Assembly: GCA_964405805.1 (NCBI GenBank)
Contig: CAYOPE010000012.1
Span: 1 to 27,277 of the forward strand
DNA: 27,277 bases
Source of the DNA: CAYOPE01 sp964405805
GTDB lineage: Bacteria; Patescibacteriota; Doudnabacteria; UBA920; O2-02-FULL-48-8
Reading direction: 5' to 3'
Position 1 is the stretch's first letter. Each line of letters opens with the position of its first letter. Shown piece after piece: positions 14,112 to 22,048 of this stretch. The translations under genes and the position numbers were made by a program. Under the pieces are notes generated by a model. The model had not been told where the DNA came from and did no database searches. It saw only the letters and a list, made by a program, of their open reading frames with translations.

Positions 14112-15350
14112 CTAAATAATATAACTAATAATAAGTAGCAATGCCAGATCCAAATACATCTCGGCGCGGACGGTGAAGGATAGATAAACTGTCATAACTA
14201 TAAAAAAGTAAGCATAAGCGTAGAGATTTGTAGATAGAAAGTTTGGACTCGCCTGCCAATATTTCCATAACAATGTCAGCGCTCCTGCAATGATGAATGG
14301 CACAAAATAAAATGCTGCTGTGCCGAAATCCTGAACAAACGGGAAGAGATACGTCCCAGTGTTCCACCAAGGATAGAAAATCGCGCCCAAGTCATAGTTA
14401 GATTTGAGTTTTTTTAGAGGCTTGATGACTTTACCAAAAATATTTGTAAACGGATCCAGAGAAACTTTACCGTACTGGATCGGATGCGTATCGTAATAAT
14501 TCTGCGCGTGCAATAGCGCTTGTTGATTAAACGACACGCCGACATAAATTGGCACCAAGGCCTTCTCGAGTTTACTGTAATGCGAAGTGTCTATACCTGT
14601 GATGCTGCCTAGATAATCTGCCCCATAACTTTTATATTGTCGATACAAAGGGACAACTGCCAAGACCAATACGGAGACCAGCAAGAATGCTGGATAAAAT
14701 TTCATGGCTTGCCTAAGAGTCGGCTTGCGCATCAGGAGGTACAATCCCATGATCCATAGATCGACAAAGAAAATCTGCGTGCGCGATGCAAAGACAATGA
14801 TACTTGCAGTCCCTATCAAGCAAATCAAAACCAGATCCCAATGTTTTTTCCAGGAAAAAGTTTCATAAAAAATCAGGAAAAACGACAAAGGGATAAAAAT
14901 TCGCGCGAGTTGGGCTAGATAATTTATCAGTCCTGGTACTTGATTATCAGCCGTGAAGCGAAAAGAGTCCGGGTCAGGCGCGAGCAACGGAAAGTTCCCA
15001 GCTTTTCTGTAAAAAAGATACAAAGAGAAACAAGAAACAAGAAACAGGACATAAATGACCCAGCGAAGCCTTTTTGCATCCATCCCAGCAGAAGCTGGGA
15101 TCCACTTCCTTTCAAGTCTGGGGTGGTTGAACACAAAAAAACCTGCGACAAAGCTCACAAGCGAAACTGCTAGCAGCATCCAGTATTTCCCTGTCCATGG
15201 CCACTCAAGAGTCGATAAATGCAGTTGCGAAATCGCGATGGCAATAAACCACACGGACAGCATCAGCCACAGTGGCGACAATCTATATTTCCCACGTAAA
15301 AATTGCCAAAAGGCAATGATGGATAAAACTGTATTTAAAATTATAAGCAT
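14112..15350 (-). CDS. Wzy-like O-antigen/oligosaccharide repeat polymerase
   Basis: A 412-residue protein with about ten or more hydrophobic segments and a large polar loop in the middle (about 225-330, from VPLYRQYKSYGADYLGSITG to KSNYDLGAIFYPWWNTGTYL), the usual topology of repeat-unit polymerases. Such proteins join lipid-linked oligosaccharides on the outer face of the membrane. Sequence conservation in the family is low, so the call rests on topology and on its location between a flippase/GT4 pair and further glycosyltransferases. Residues RKWIPASAGMDAKR in a short loop are encoded by a palindromic repeat inserted in frame. Confidence 0.75.
   Translation of the reverse strand: MLIILNTVLSIIAFWQFLRGKYRLSPLWLMLSVWFIAIAISQLHLSTLEWPWTGKYWMLLAVSLVSFVAGFFVFNHPRLERKWIPASAGMDAKRLRWVIYVLFLVSCFSLYLFYRKAGNFPLLAPDPDSFRFTADNQVPGLINYLAQLARIFIPLSFFLIFYETFSWKKHWDLVLICLIGTASIIVFASRTQIFFVDLWIMGLYLLMRKPTLRQAMKFYPAFLLVSVLVLAVVPLYRQYKSYGADYLGSITGIDTSHYSKLEKALVPIYVGVSFNQQALLHAQNYYDTHPIQYGKVSLDPFTNIFGKVIKPLKKLKSNYDLGAIFYPWWNTGTYLFPFVQDFGTAAFYFVPFIIAGALTLLWKYWQASPNFLSTNLYAYAYFFIVMTVYLSFTVRAEMYLDLALLLIISYII
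15082..15101. repeat. palindromic element inside the Wzy-like gene
   Basis: ATCCCAGCAG and AAGCTGGGAT form a near-perfect inverted repeat encoding WIPASAG in frame. It lies in a loop between two membrane segments. Confidence 0.75.
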
Positions 15351-15364
15351 TATTGAGTTATTGG

Positions 15365-15424
15365 TGTCATCCTGAACGAAGTGAAGGATCTCATGAGATT
15401 CTTCGGCTTCGCCTCAGAATGACA
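15365..15424. repeat. 60-bp palindromic element between polymerase and GT4 genes
   Basis: Imperfect arms from TGTCATCCTGAACGAAG to TTCGCCTCAGAATGACA meet at the centre GGATCTCATGAGAT. This is a familiar dispersed palindrome in environmental bacterial genomes. It fills almost the whole intergenic space between the GT4 stop and the polymerase start. Confidence 0.8.
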
Positions 15425-15427
15425 GGA

Positions 15428-16528
15428 TTATAAATTCTTAAAAACTTCCAGGGTCTTCTTCGCTGTATTCTCCCACGTAAACTTTTTTACTTGTTCTAGA
15501 CCTCTCGCGATCATCTGCTGCCTCAAATTTGGATCCTGCAAAACTTTCAGCAAACCTTCGGCAATAGAATCCACCGAATTTGGATCCACGAGCACTCCTG
15601 CCTCCCCCACTACTTCCGGCAGAGACGAGACATTTGAGACGACCACTGGCACTCCTGATGCTATGGCTTCTAGTGGTGGAAAACCGAACCCCTCATATGT
15701 TGACGGCAAAGTAAAAACTTTGGCTCCCGCGTACAAATACGGCAAATCTTCGCTTTTTACATAATCGAGGTACTGCGCGCCGTCCATCGCCGCCATTTTA
15801 ATTTTTTTTAAAATCGGCTCCCAGAGCCAGCCTCTTTGCCCTGCAATCACGAGCTTTTCTTCTGCGTGATTTTCTTTTCTAATTTTCTGATATGCGTCTA
15901 CCAGTCTGACAATATTTTTTCTCGGCTGCAATGTGCCCACAAACAAAATATATTTCTGATAAACCAAATTGTATTTGTCCAAAACCGGCTGGACTTCTTC
16001 ATAAGACATTGGTTTAAACTTCGTGTCGATGCCTAGATGAGTGACCGTGATTTTCTGAGGATCGGTAAGATAAATTTTTATCAGATCTTGCTTGGAATTT
16101 TCTGAGACTGTAACGACTTTTTTGGCAAACCTTACCGCAAAACGCGCGACAAACTTCTGATAATAATTCATATAGCCGGTGTAGATGCCCTCGAAAATTT
16201 CAAAAGCGATGTCATGCACTGTGACAACTGACTTGCGCGGATGAATCAATGGCAATGCTGATGCGGGAATAAACAAAACATCCACTGGATGCCATATCAT
16301 TTCCCAGGAGATGCGCAGCTGCGTCCAGAATTTGGGAAATGGCATGACTTTGTAGCTGAAATTTTCTGGCAATTCTCGAAACCACTGCTGCGGCTGGGTG
16401 CGGAAATACAAAACGTACTGGTTGTCATGATCAAGTCTGGCAAACTGCCTGATCATCTCAGCCGCGTATCGTTCAACGCCAGTGGGGTTTGGTAAATTCG
16501 CCCGCTCCGCTTCAATGCCTATTTTCAT
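15428..16528 (-). CDS. GT4 family glycosyltransferase
   Basis: A 366-residue GT-B enzyme. It begins MKIGIEAERANLPNPTGVER, the usual GT4 opening with an acceptor-side loop. The C-terminal domain has YILFVGTLQPRKNIVRLVDA, and the donor-binding motif PSTYEGFGFPPLEAIASGVP with the E-x7-E pair that contacts the nucleotide sugar. It transfers a sugar with retention of configuration, probably a mannose-type or similar residue, to a lipid-linked glycan on the cytoplasmic face. It lies between the flippase and polymerase genes, separated from each by a palindromic element rather than by a terminator or clear promoter. Confidence 0.92.
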   Translation of the reverse strand: MKIGIEAERANLPNPTGVERYAAEMIRQFARLDHDNQYVLYFRTQPQQWFRELPENFSYKVMPFPKFWTQLRISWEMIWHPVDVLFIPASALPLIHPRKSVVTVHDIAFEIFEGIYTGYMNYYQKFVARFAVRFAKKVVTVSENSKQDLIKIYLTDPQKITVTHLGIDTKFKPMSYEEVQPVLDKYNLVYQKYILFVGTLQPRKNIVRLVDAYQKIRKENHAEEKLVIAGQRGWLWEPILKKIKMAAMDGAQYLDYVKSEDLPYLYAGAKVFTLPSTYEGFGFPPLEAIASGVPVVVSNVSSLPEVVGEAGVLVDPNSVDSIAEGLLKVLQDPNLRQQMIARGLEQVKKFTWENTAKKTLEVFKNL

Positions 16529-16542
16529 ATTGGTTCTTTAAC

Positions 16543-16665
16543 CATCGCGAGCGACTGCTTTAACACTGAGGATTAGTTTGGGCAGTCGCGTGGCGATCTT
16601 ATTATTAGATTGCTTCGTCGGCGCCAAAGATTAATTCTCGAAGATTAAAGCGCCTCCTCGCAATG
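16543..16665. repeat. compound palindromic element (MITE/REP-like)
   Basis: The outer ends CATCGCGAG (16543-16551) and CTCGCAATG (16657-16665) are inverted repeats with one mismatch. Inside are two adjacent hairpins: one with arms GCGACTGC/GCAGTCGC, the other with GGCGCC and GCGCC arms around an AT-rich loop. It occupies nearly all of the space between the flippase and GT4 genes. Confidence 0.75.
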
Positions 16666-16672
16666 GGTCTAC

Positions 16673-18100
16673 TTAAGTCTCTAATTTTTTCCTAAAATTA
16701 ATGCTTGCTGCGAATAATTCCCAGTCTTCGCGGTGGAAGAAGCCCAGAAGTAGTAAAGCGATGCCATAGACAACTGCGCCGCCTACGATCAGAAGCCACA
16801 TGTTGTGCGCTCGGAAGTAATACACGACCAGTCCCATGATGAGCCCAGCCGCGATCGGCTTAATAAAATTGCCAAAGTACGGAAACGAAATAATTTTCGT
16901 CTGCACCACGATCGTGTAGCCCACAAGCTGCAAGAGTTCACTCAGTAAAGTGATCACAGCAGCAGCCACAAACCCAAATTTCGGGATGAAGATCAGATTG
17001 GCAATAATGTTAAACGCCAGCGTGCAGCCAGTGATGACAGTCGCAGTCTTGGTTTTCTGGGAAATTATAATGCTGTTTACTGGTACATAGATGAACAAAA
17101 CCGAAACTGCGCCTACAAGCAGCCACAAAGCAGTGGCTGCTGGTCCAAATGATGGCGCGAAAAAATCTACCAGTCTAGCCGCTAACAAATACGCGCCCAC
17201 TGTCAGTGGGATGCCGAGCGCGATCATGAAGCGCGTGTAAGTCGCGAGGACTTTCCGCGCATCCTCGATCTGGTGGCTCGCCAATTTTTCCGCAAAATAT
17301 GGATAGAGAGCAGCCGCCACCACAGCTGGCAAGAAAGCCAGCGTGTCCCAGAATTTGTAGGCAAAGGAATAGTAACCATTTTCTGTAAATGACCGCAAAT
17401 GTGGCAGGATCAGGGTATCGATGCGATTATAAATACTAAAAAATGTCAGCCACATGAACGGCAAATTCCACACCAAAAGCTGTTTCCAGAACGAAAAATC
17501 AAATTTGAAACTCAGTTTGGCAAATTTCCTCTGGACGATCGAGCTGTAAACGATAATATTGAAAATCGCCACGATGCCAGGGATGAATGCCAGAAAAAAA
17601 ATATTTTTGCGAAAGAAAATCGCTGCCAGCATCATACACGCATTGATCACCGAGTTGAGAAAATTCACACGAGCAATGATGGACAGCTTCTGAAAAGCAT
17701 TGATGATAGCCATGAGTGGCATAGTCAGCGATGACAGCAGCATGCTGATGGATGTGATAACTAAAGATTCTCTGACCAAGGCCGGATAGTGCGCTTTCCA
17801 GACAATCAGGTTCATGATAACCATGAAAATCACGCCGAGACAAAATTGAATACCAAAATAGTTGGACAAATACTTACTGGCCAAAGTTTTGTCTTCACTG
17901 ACCTTTTTTATCACCAGCTGCTGCATGCCCAGGTCCACGAAAAAGTTAAAAACCGTCAGATACCCAGCCAGCAGCCCATACTGCCCTGCCAGATCAGGAC
18001 CCAAATACTGGATCAAGCGCGTATAAATCAAAAACAGGACAATCGCAGCTAGTATCCTAGATATGAGGAGGCTTAAAATATTGCGGCCAATGTGAAGCAT
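16673..18100 (-). CDS. Wzx-like oligosaccharide flippase (MATE/MVF superfamily)
   Basis: A 475-residue polytopic protein with about 12-14 membrane segments, opening MLHIGRNILSLLISRILAAI, with QYGLLAGYLTVFNFFVDLGM in the second helix pair, as in polysaccharide biosynthesis flippases. It moves lipid-linked repeat units across the membrane. Together with the Wzy-like polymerase and glycosyltransferases downstream it indicates a Wzx/Wzy surface polysaccharide. A TATAAT (18112-18117) lies 11 bases before the ATG, giving a very short leader, while the cdd terminator just upstream insulates it. Confidence 0.88.
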   Translation of the reverse strand: MLHIGRNILSLLISRILAAIVLFLIYTRLIQYLGPDLAGQYGLLAGYLTVFNFFVDLGMQQLVIKKVSEDKTLASKYLSNYFGIQFCLGVIFMVIMNLIVWKAHYPALVRESLVITSISMLLSSLTMPLMAIINAFQKLSIIARVNFLNSVINACMMLAAIFFRKNIFFLAFIPGIVAIFNIIVYSSIVQRKFAKLSFKFDFSFWKQLLVWNLPFMWLTFFSIYNRIDTLILPHLRSFTENGYYSFAYKFWDTLAFLPAVVAAALYPYFAEKLASHQIEDARKVLATYTRFMIALGIPLTVGAYLLAARLVDFFAPSFGPAATALWLLVGAVSVLFIYVPVNSIIISQKTKTATVITGCTLAFNIIANLIFIPKFGFVAAAVITLLSELLQLVGYTIVVQTKIISFPYFGNFIKPIAAGLIMGLVVYYFRAHNMWLLIVGGAVVYGIALLLLGFFHREDWELFAASINFRKKLET

Positions 18101-18133
18101 ATTACTATTTTATTATACTGAATTTTGGACAAT

Positions 18134-18168
18134 AAAAAAAGGCAGCGAGAGGTCTTCTCCTCGCCGCC
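18134..18168 (-). terminator. Rho-independent terminator of cdd
   Basis: On the minus strand GGCGGCGAG pairs with CTCGCTGCC (one mismatch) around a short inner stem-loop, followed by a T7 run. Confidence 0.82.
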
Positions 18169-18190
18169 CCGTTTGCCCCTAATCTTGATT

Positions 18191-18654
18191 CTACTTCTGG
18201 CCGCGCGCTGCACTGAATGCCATCTCGAACGAATTCGGCAGCAGCTCGCCCATGGTCGAGCAGATCACTTTCGTGCCGTCCAGATTCGAGACGTAGACCT
18301 TAGTAGTCGGCGAGCTGAACTCGGCCAGCACAGATCGGCATCCGCCACACGGAAAGAATGGAACATCGTCTCCACTGTCGGTAACGACGAAAACTCTATG
18401 AATCATCTTCGGTCCCATCATCGTGTTGGCGGTCACGGCCTTGACGACCGCGGTGCGCTCGGCGCAGATCGTCATGCCATACGATGCATCTCGACGTTGC
18501 AGCCGACGTAATGGCAGCCGTCCAGAGTCTCGATCACAGCACCGACTTTGAAGTTCGAGTAGGGCGCGTACGCCATTTCTCGGGCGCGCAAGGCCCGCTG
18601 AAACATGTTCTTGATCGTCATGTGCATGTCATCGATACGCTGGCATTCAGTCAT
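18191..18654 (-). pseudogene. cdd: cytidine deaminase, interrupted by a one-base deletion
   Basis: The first part (ATG 18654, 6 bases after GGAGG; 60 codons) has APYSNFKVGAVIETLDG and GCNVE. The second part (to 18191) has TICAERTAV and FPCGGCRSVLAEF. Between them the frame breaks: GAG ATG CAT CGT ATG GCA TGA. Inserting one A after GAGA restores E-N-A-S-Y-G-M-T-I-C-A-E-R, the exact family consensus. The restored protein would be 154 residues with zinc ligands Cys64, Cys103 and Cys106 and catalytic Glu66. Cdd converts cytidine and deoxycytidine to uridines in pyrimidine salvage. The ATGA overlap at 18472-18475 might allow some reinitiation, but the precise restoration points to a sequencing deletion or a very recent mutation. 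GC-rich, with its own promoter and terminator. Confidence 0.9.
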
Positions 18655-18711
18655 GTTAATCCTCCTCAATCAAAAGCATTCAGAATTGCCGCAAATTCAA
18701 CAGAATACATA

Positions 18712-18760
18712 AGTATAACCCAAAACACCCAATAGACAAAATTTACCAAGCGGGTACAAT
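18712..18760. promoter_or_regulatory. divergent promoters with overlapping -35 boxes (cdd / M23 peptidase)
   Basis: Minus strand: TTGTCT (18734-18739), 16 bases, TATACT (18712-18717), reading into cdd with a leader of about 50 nt. Plus strand: TAGACA (18733-18738), 16 bases, TACAAT (18755-18760), ending 6 bases before the peptidase ATG. The -35 boxes share five base pairs, the same layout as at ctpA. Confidence 0.7.
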
Positions 18761-18766
18761 ACATAC

Positions 18767-19384
18767 ATGAACAAAGCTCGAATAGTTTTATTGATTCTTG
18801 GCGTAGTGTTAATTGGCACGGGTTTGCTTTTGTCGCGAAAGAAACAGGAGAATTCAGCGCCAAAAACCGTGCGACAATCCCAGTCTTCGCAGCTGAAATT
18901 TGCCCAGCCCGTGGACAAATCAGATCAGCGTGTGACCAAAAAGCCATTTGGAATTTTTGTCACGCCCACAGATTCGCCAGTGCAACCCGAGCACTTCACA
19001 GGCTTCCATACTGGCACTGACTTTGAGATTCTTCCTGGCGAAGAAACTATAGACGTCCCCTTCTATGCCATTTGTGAAGGCATGCTTTTACAAAAAAGAA
19101 CCGCCACAGGATATGGCGGCGTGGTCGTGCAGGCTTGCAAAATTGATAATCAAGACGTAACTGTGGTCTATGGTCACATCAAACTGAGAAGTGTCACGAA
19201 AAACTATGGCGACATACTCAAGCAAGGAGAAAAAATCGGCTTTCTCGGTCAGCCGCCTACAGAAACTTCTGGCGAGCGCAAACATCTGCACTTAGGAATT
19301 CACAAAGGGATCGGCATGGACATCCGCGGCTATGTGCAAGTCCAAGCCGAACTCACCAACTGGCTCGATTTCCAAAAACTGTAA
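18767..19384 (+). CDS. membrane-anchored M23 (LytM-like) peptidase
   Basis: A 205-residue protein with an N-terminal membrane segment (about 5-22) and a polar linker, then an M23 domain. The zinc ligands fit the LytM set: His81 and Asp85 in HTGTD, His175 in KHLHLG, with His137 (VVYGH) and His173 as the catalytic histidines. Such enzymes cut peptide cross-links in peptidoglycan outside the membrane. The core is complete, so it is likely active rather than an EnvC-type activator. The -10 ends 6 bases before the ATG, so it is probably leaderless. It converges on the amine oxidase gene, with only four bases between the stop codons. Confidence 0.9.
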   Translation: MNKARIVLLILGVVLIGTGLLLSRKKQENSAPKTVRQSQSSQLKFAQPVDKSDQRVTKKPFGIFVTPTDSPVQPEHFTGFHTGTDFEILPGEETIDVPFYAICEGMLLQKRTATGYGGVVVQACKIDNQDVTVVYGHIKLRSVTKNYGDILKQGEKIGFLGQPPTETSGERKHLHLGIHKGIGMDIRGYVQVQAELTNWLDFQKL

Positions 19385-19388
19385 ATCT

Positions 19389-20651
19389 TTAAGCAATTCT
19401 ATTTGCAGTTTCTAGTCCTGAAGCCAAAGCTCCCTCGACTGTCGCTGATTCTTGGCCGGAGCAATAGGCCTCGCCGGCAAAATAAATCTTATCTGCAATC
19501 GGCTTGCGCATTTCTTCGTAAGCATCGCCTGTTTCCACTGTGCTATAACTATACGCACCTCTCGCAAATGAATCTTGAGGCCAGTTGGCGACTTTGGATT
19601 TCAGTAAATTATTTTTCAAATCAGAAATACTAACTTTAAAAATATTCGCAAGCGACTCTAAGCCTGTTTCCAAAAGTTGCTTATCCGTTAAATTTTTAAG
19701 TTTCGTGGCCGGAGGACCAGCGATCCATCCGATCAACAATGGTGACTGGTTCGGAAACTGTGTCCACCAGGTCGAAACTGCTTCCTGTGATCTAATAAAT
19801 GCCATTCGACTCATGTCTTGATCAGAAGATTTCAGCCACCATTGATCTTTAAACAACAAAACCAACTTAATCACATCTCCAAAACCGATTGTTTTGGCGA
19901 TAGGCAGCTTTTCTTCGACGCCAACAATGCTTGGCAACAGAGGCACAGGTACAGTGACTATAGCTTTATCAGCTTCAAAGCTTTTGCCGTTTGTACAACT
20001 GATTTTCACTCGGTCTCTGACGGTTTCTACAGATTTCACTTCGTGATTCAGCAAAATCTCAACGCGATTTTTCTTGCATTCACTCTCTAAAAATTTCAAA
20101 AGTGGGCTGTAGCCTTCTTTTACTCGTCCATTTTCCCATTCACCTTCACCAAGCCATTCCTCGCGCAAAGTAAACGTACTAATCTGATCCGGATCAGCAG
20201 CGTCAAAGCCTGTGACCATGGCCAAGATCGACTGTCTTAATTCAAAATATTTCTCATCTGCAAAATTTTCTGACAAAAACTGTGAGACAGGCAGGTCTTG
20301 CTTAAGCTCTCGCAACTTTTCATGAAATTCTTCTGATTCCCACAAAGCAGGCCAGAGATCTGGATTGCTAGGTTTCTTCAGCTCGCCATTTACCGCGTTC
20401 CAAAACTCACCATCAGTGGTTGAAACGTAATTAAGTCCCGCTTTCTTCAACAATTCTTTCGTCACAGGAGCTGATCCGTGCACAAATTCTCCACCACCTT
20501 GTGCAGGCTGTCCAAACTCATCATCCAGCGGCCACACTCTGCCGCCAACTCGATCGCGTGCTTCTAAAATACAAACACTTTCGCCTTTCTGCGAAAGTGT
20601 GTACGCTGCCATAAGCCCCGCAGCCCCCGCACCAATTACTACTATTTTCAT
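19389..20651 (-). CDS. FAD-dependent amine oxidase (flavin monoamine oxidase family)
   Basis: A 420-residue flavoprotein. The N-terminal dinucleotide-binding fold is MKIVVIGAGAAGLMAAYTLS followed by EARDRVGGRVW, and the C-terminal FAD motif is IYFAGEAYCSGQESATVEGA. The middle carries the family's substrate domain (VTVPVPLLPSIVG, WWTQFPNQSPLLIGWIAGPP). Family members oxidise primary or polyamines, or related compounds, with release of hydrogen peroxide; the substrate here is unknown, and some relatives act on carotenoids or protoporphyrinogen. The length is typical. It follows the coiled-coil gene by 3 bases and shares its promoter. Confidence 0.9.
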   Translation of the reverse strand: MKIVVIGAGAAGLMAAYTLSQKGESVCILEARDRVGGRVWPLDDEFGQPAQGGGEFVHGSAPVTKELLKKAGLNYVSTTDGEFWNAVNGELKKPSNPDLWPALWESEEFHEKLRELKQDLPVSQFLSENFADEKYFELRQSILAMVTGFDAADPDQISTFTLREEWLGEGEWENGRVKEGYSPLLKFLESECKKNRVEILLNHEVKSVETVRDRVKISCTNGKSFEADKAIVTVPVPLLPSIVGVEEKLPIAKTIGFGDVIKLVLLFKDQWWLKSSDQDMSRMAFIRSQEAVSTWWTQFPNQSPLLIGWIAGPPATKLKNLTDKQLLETGLESLANIFKVSISDLKNNLLKSKVANWPQDSFARGAYSYSTVETGDAYEEMRKPIADKIYFAGEAYCSGQESATVEGALASGLETANRIA

Positions 20652-20654
20652 TAA

Positions 20655-20903
20655 CTATCCACTAAACTCGATACCGAGTTTTGACGAAGCTTTTTTTATC
20701 CAATCTTCCATACGACTAACTTTTACAAGTACGGCTGCATATTCTACTTGCAAATCCTTTACCGCCTTGGCCAAAGCATCGACAGAATTAGTTAACAACC
20801 TCACGGATTCTCTTAATTCTGCAATTTCAGACTTTACGTCCTTTATATCTTCTTTGGTCGCCAATACGGCAGACAATTTTACGATATCTTGGTTAGTTAG
20901 CAT
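20655..20903 (-). CDS. small coiled-coil protein
   Basis: An 82-residue protein with a continuous heptad-like pattern from about residue 10 to 70 (KEDIKDVKSEIAELRESVRL, then LTNSVDALAKAVKDLQVEYA), consistent with a parallel or antiparallel coiled coil. No signal peptide or cysteine is present. Such short coiled-coil proteins are common in CPR genomes and have no assigned function. It is the first gene of a two-gene operon with the amine oxidase, driven by a clear promoter. Confidence 0.75.
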   Translation of the reverse strand: MLTNQDIVKLSAVLATKEDIKDVKSEIAELRESVRLLTNSVDALAKAVKDLQVEYAAVLVKVSRMEDWIKKASSKLGIEFSG

Positions 20904-20909
20904 ATTTTT

Positions 20910-20938
20910 ATTTTAAAACTGAGCAAACTAAAAGTCAA
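20910..20938 (-). promoter_or_regulatory. leaderless promoter of coiled-coil/amine oxidase operon
   Basis: TTGACT (20933-20938), 17 bases, TAAAAT (20910-20915), which ends 6 bases before the ATG. The -35 abuts the stop codon of the upstream permease gene. Confidence 0.75.
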
Positions 20939-22045
20939 TCATTGTCTCTTCTCTTCAAACCCAAAGCTGATGTTTGCTAGGATAACCAACACAATCGCCC
21001 AGCCCAGCATCCACCAAATGTCAGATGAGATTTGGGAAAAATCTGAGCCTTTAGTCATGACTGATCGCATAGCGTCTGAGAAAAAAGTCAATGGCAAATA
21101 TTTTGCGACTCTGCCAAGCCATACTGGAAACGAGTCAATTGAGAAGAAAGTACCGCCCAAGAAAATCATAGGCAAAGCAACCAGGTTTGCGATTGGCGGC
21201 ACTGACTCGACAGTGGAAGCCAGTCCTGAAATCGTAAAGCCAAGGCCCAGGAACATAAGACTGCCGAAAAGAGCAATGACAAACAGTAGCCAGTATGATC
21301 CGATGACGTGAGCTTTAAACACAAGCACGCCGAGTGCGATAAATACTGCAGTCTGGATCAGTGAAACTAGCAAACGCGTGATGACGTTTGATAGCACAAA
21401 GGTCGACGGCCGCATCGGGGTTGCAACTAATCTTTTCAAAATTCCTTTTTCTTTATAAGTGACAAACACAAATGCCACAGAGAACACAGACATCTGCATG
21501 ACTGACAAGGCAATCAATCCTGGCAGTAAAAAGTCAATGTATTTCAGGTGATGTGAATTGACTTCTTCAGTGTTGAGTGTAAACAAATTGCCGCCACCAC
21601 TGACTTTGAGAGCAATTTTATCTAGAATTCCGCTAATAATATTTGTGGCTGTGGCTGAAGCGCTGCCTTGGTTGGCATTGCTGAACACTCTGATCTCATT
21701 TGAACCCTGACTGGGAAACACATCAGGAGATGGGATGAGATTTGCCGGCACCACAAGCACGACAGCTCGCTTGTCATCGACTAAAGCTTGTCGCTCGTCA
21801 TTTTCAATTCCTTCGTGAACTTTAAACACTGGGACATTTTTTAACGCATCCACAAATTGGGCAGTTCCCGGTGTCGGTGGCCCTGACAGAACTATACCGA
21901 CATCGATGACTGTGGCTTTGTCAAAGTTAATCAAGCCTAGCACAGTCATGAGAAATACTGGGAAAAAGAATGTGAAGAAAAGCGCTTGTCTGTTTCTGAC
22001 AAACATCTTTATCGCAGACCAGGTTAGAGTCTTTAGTGTATTCAT
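20939..22045 (-). CDS. ABC-2 type exporter permease
   Basis: A 368-residue membrane protein. The first helix (LFFTFFFPVFLMTVLGLINF) is followed by an extracytoplasmic domain of about 130 residues (ATVIDVGIVLSGPPTPGTAQ...), then five membrane helices, the layout of ABC-2 subunits of the drug/antimicrobial exporter type. It forms the channel for the ATPase encoded by the gene before it, with 3 bases between the two. Substrate is unknown: drug, lipid or polysaccharide export are all possible. Confidence 0.88.
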   Translation of the reverse strand: MNTLKTLTWSAIKMFVRNRQALFFTFFFPVFLMTVLGLINFDKATVIDVGIVLSGPPTPGTAQFVDALKNVPVFKVHEGIENDERQALVDDKRAVVLVVPANLIPSPDVFPSQGSNEIRVFSNANQGSASATATNIISGILDKIALKVSGGGNLFTLNTEEVNSHHLKYIDFLLPGLIALSVMQMSVFSVAFVFVTYKEKGILKRLVATPMRPSTFVLSNVITRLLVSLIQTAVFIALGVLVFKAHVIGSYWLLFVIALFGSLMFLGLGFTISGLASTVESVPPIANLVALPMIFLGGTFFSIDSFPVWLGRVAKYLPLTFFSDAMRSVMTKGSDFSQISSDIWWMLGWAIVLVILANISFGFEEKRQ

Positions 22046-22048
22046 AAA

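Noticed and set aside
14125..15375. Alternative frames within the Wzy-like gene on both strands
   Set aside because: They lie inside a well-supported membrane protein gene, have no SD or conserved features, and partly arise from the palindromic repeats.
15365..16665. CRISPR array
   Set aside because: The repeats are single palindromes of different families without regular spacing or spacers.
18472..18669. Two separate small genes at the cdd locus
   Set aside because: Both halves match one enzyme and a single base restores the family consensus across the junction.
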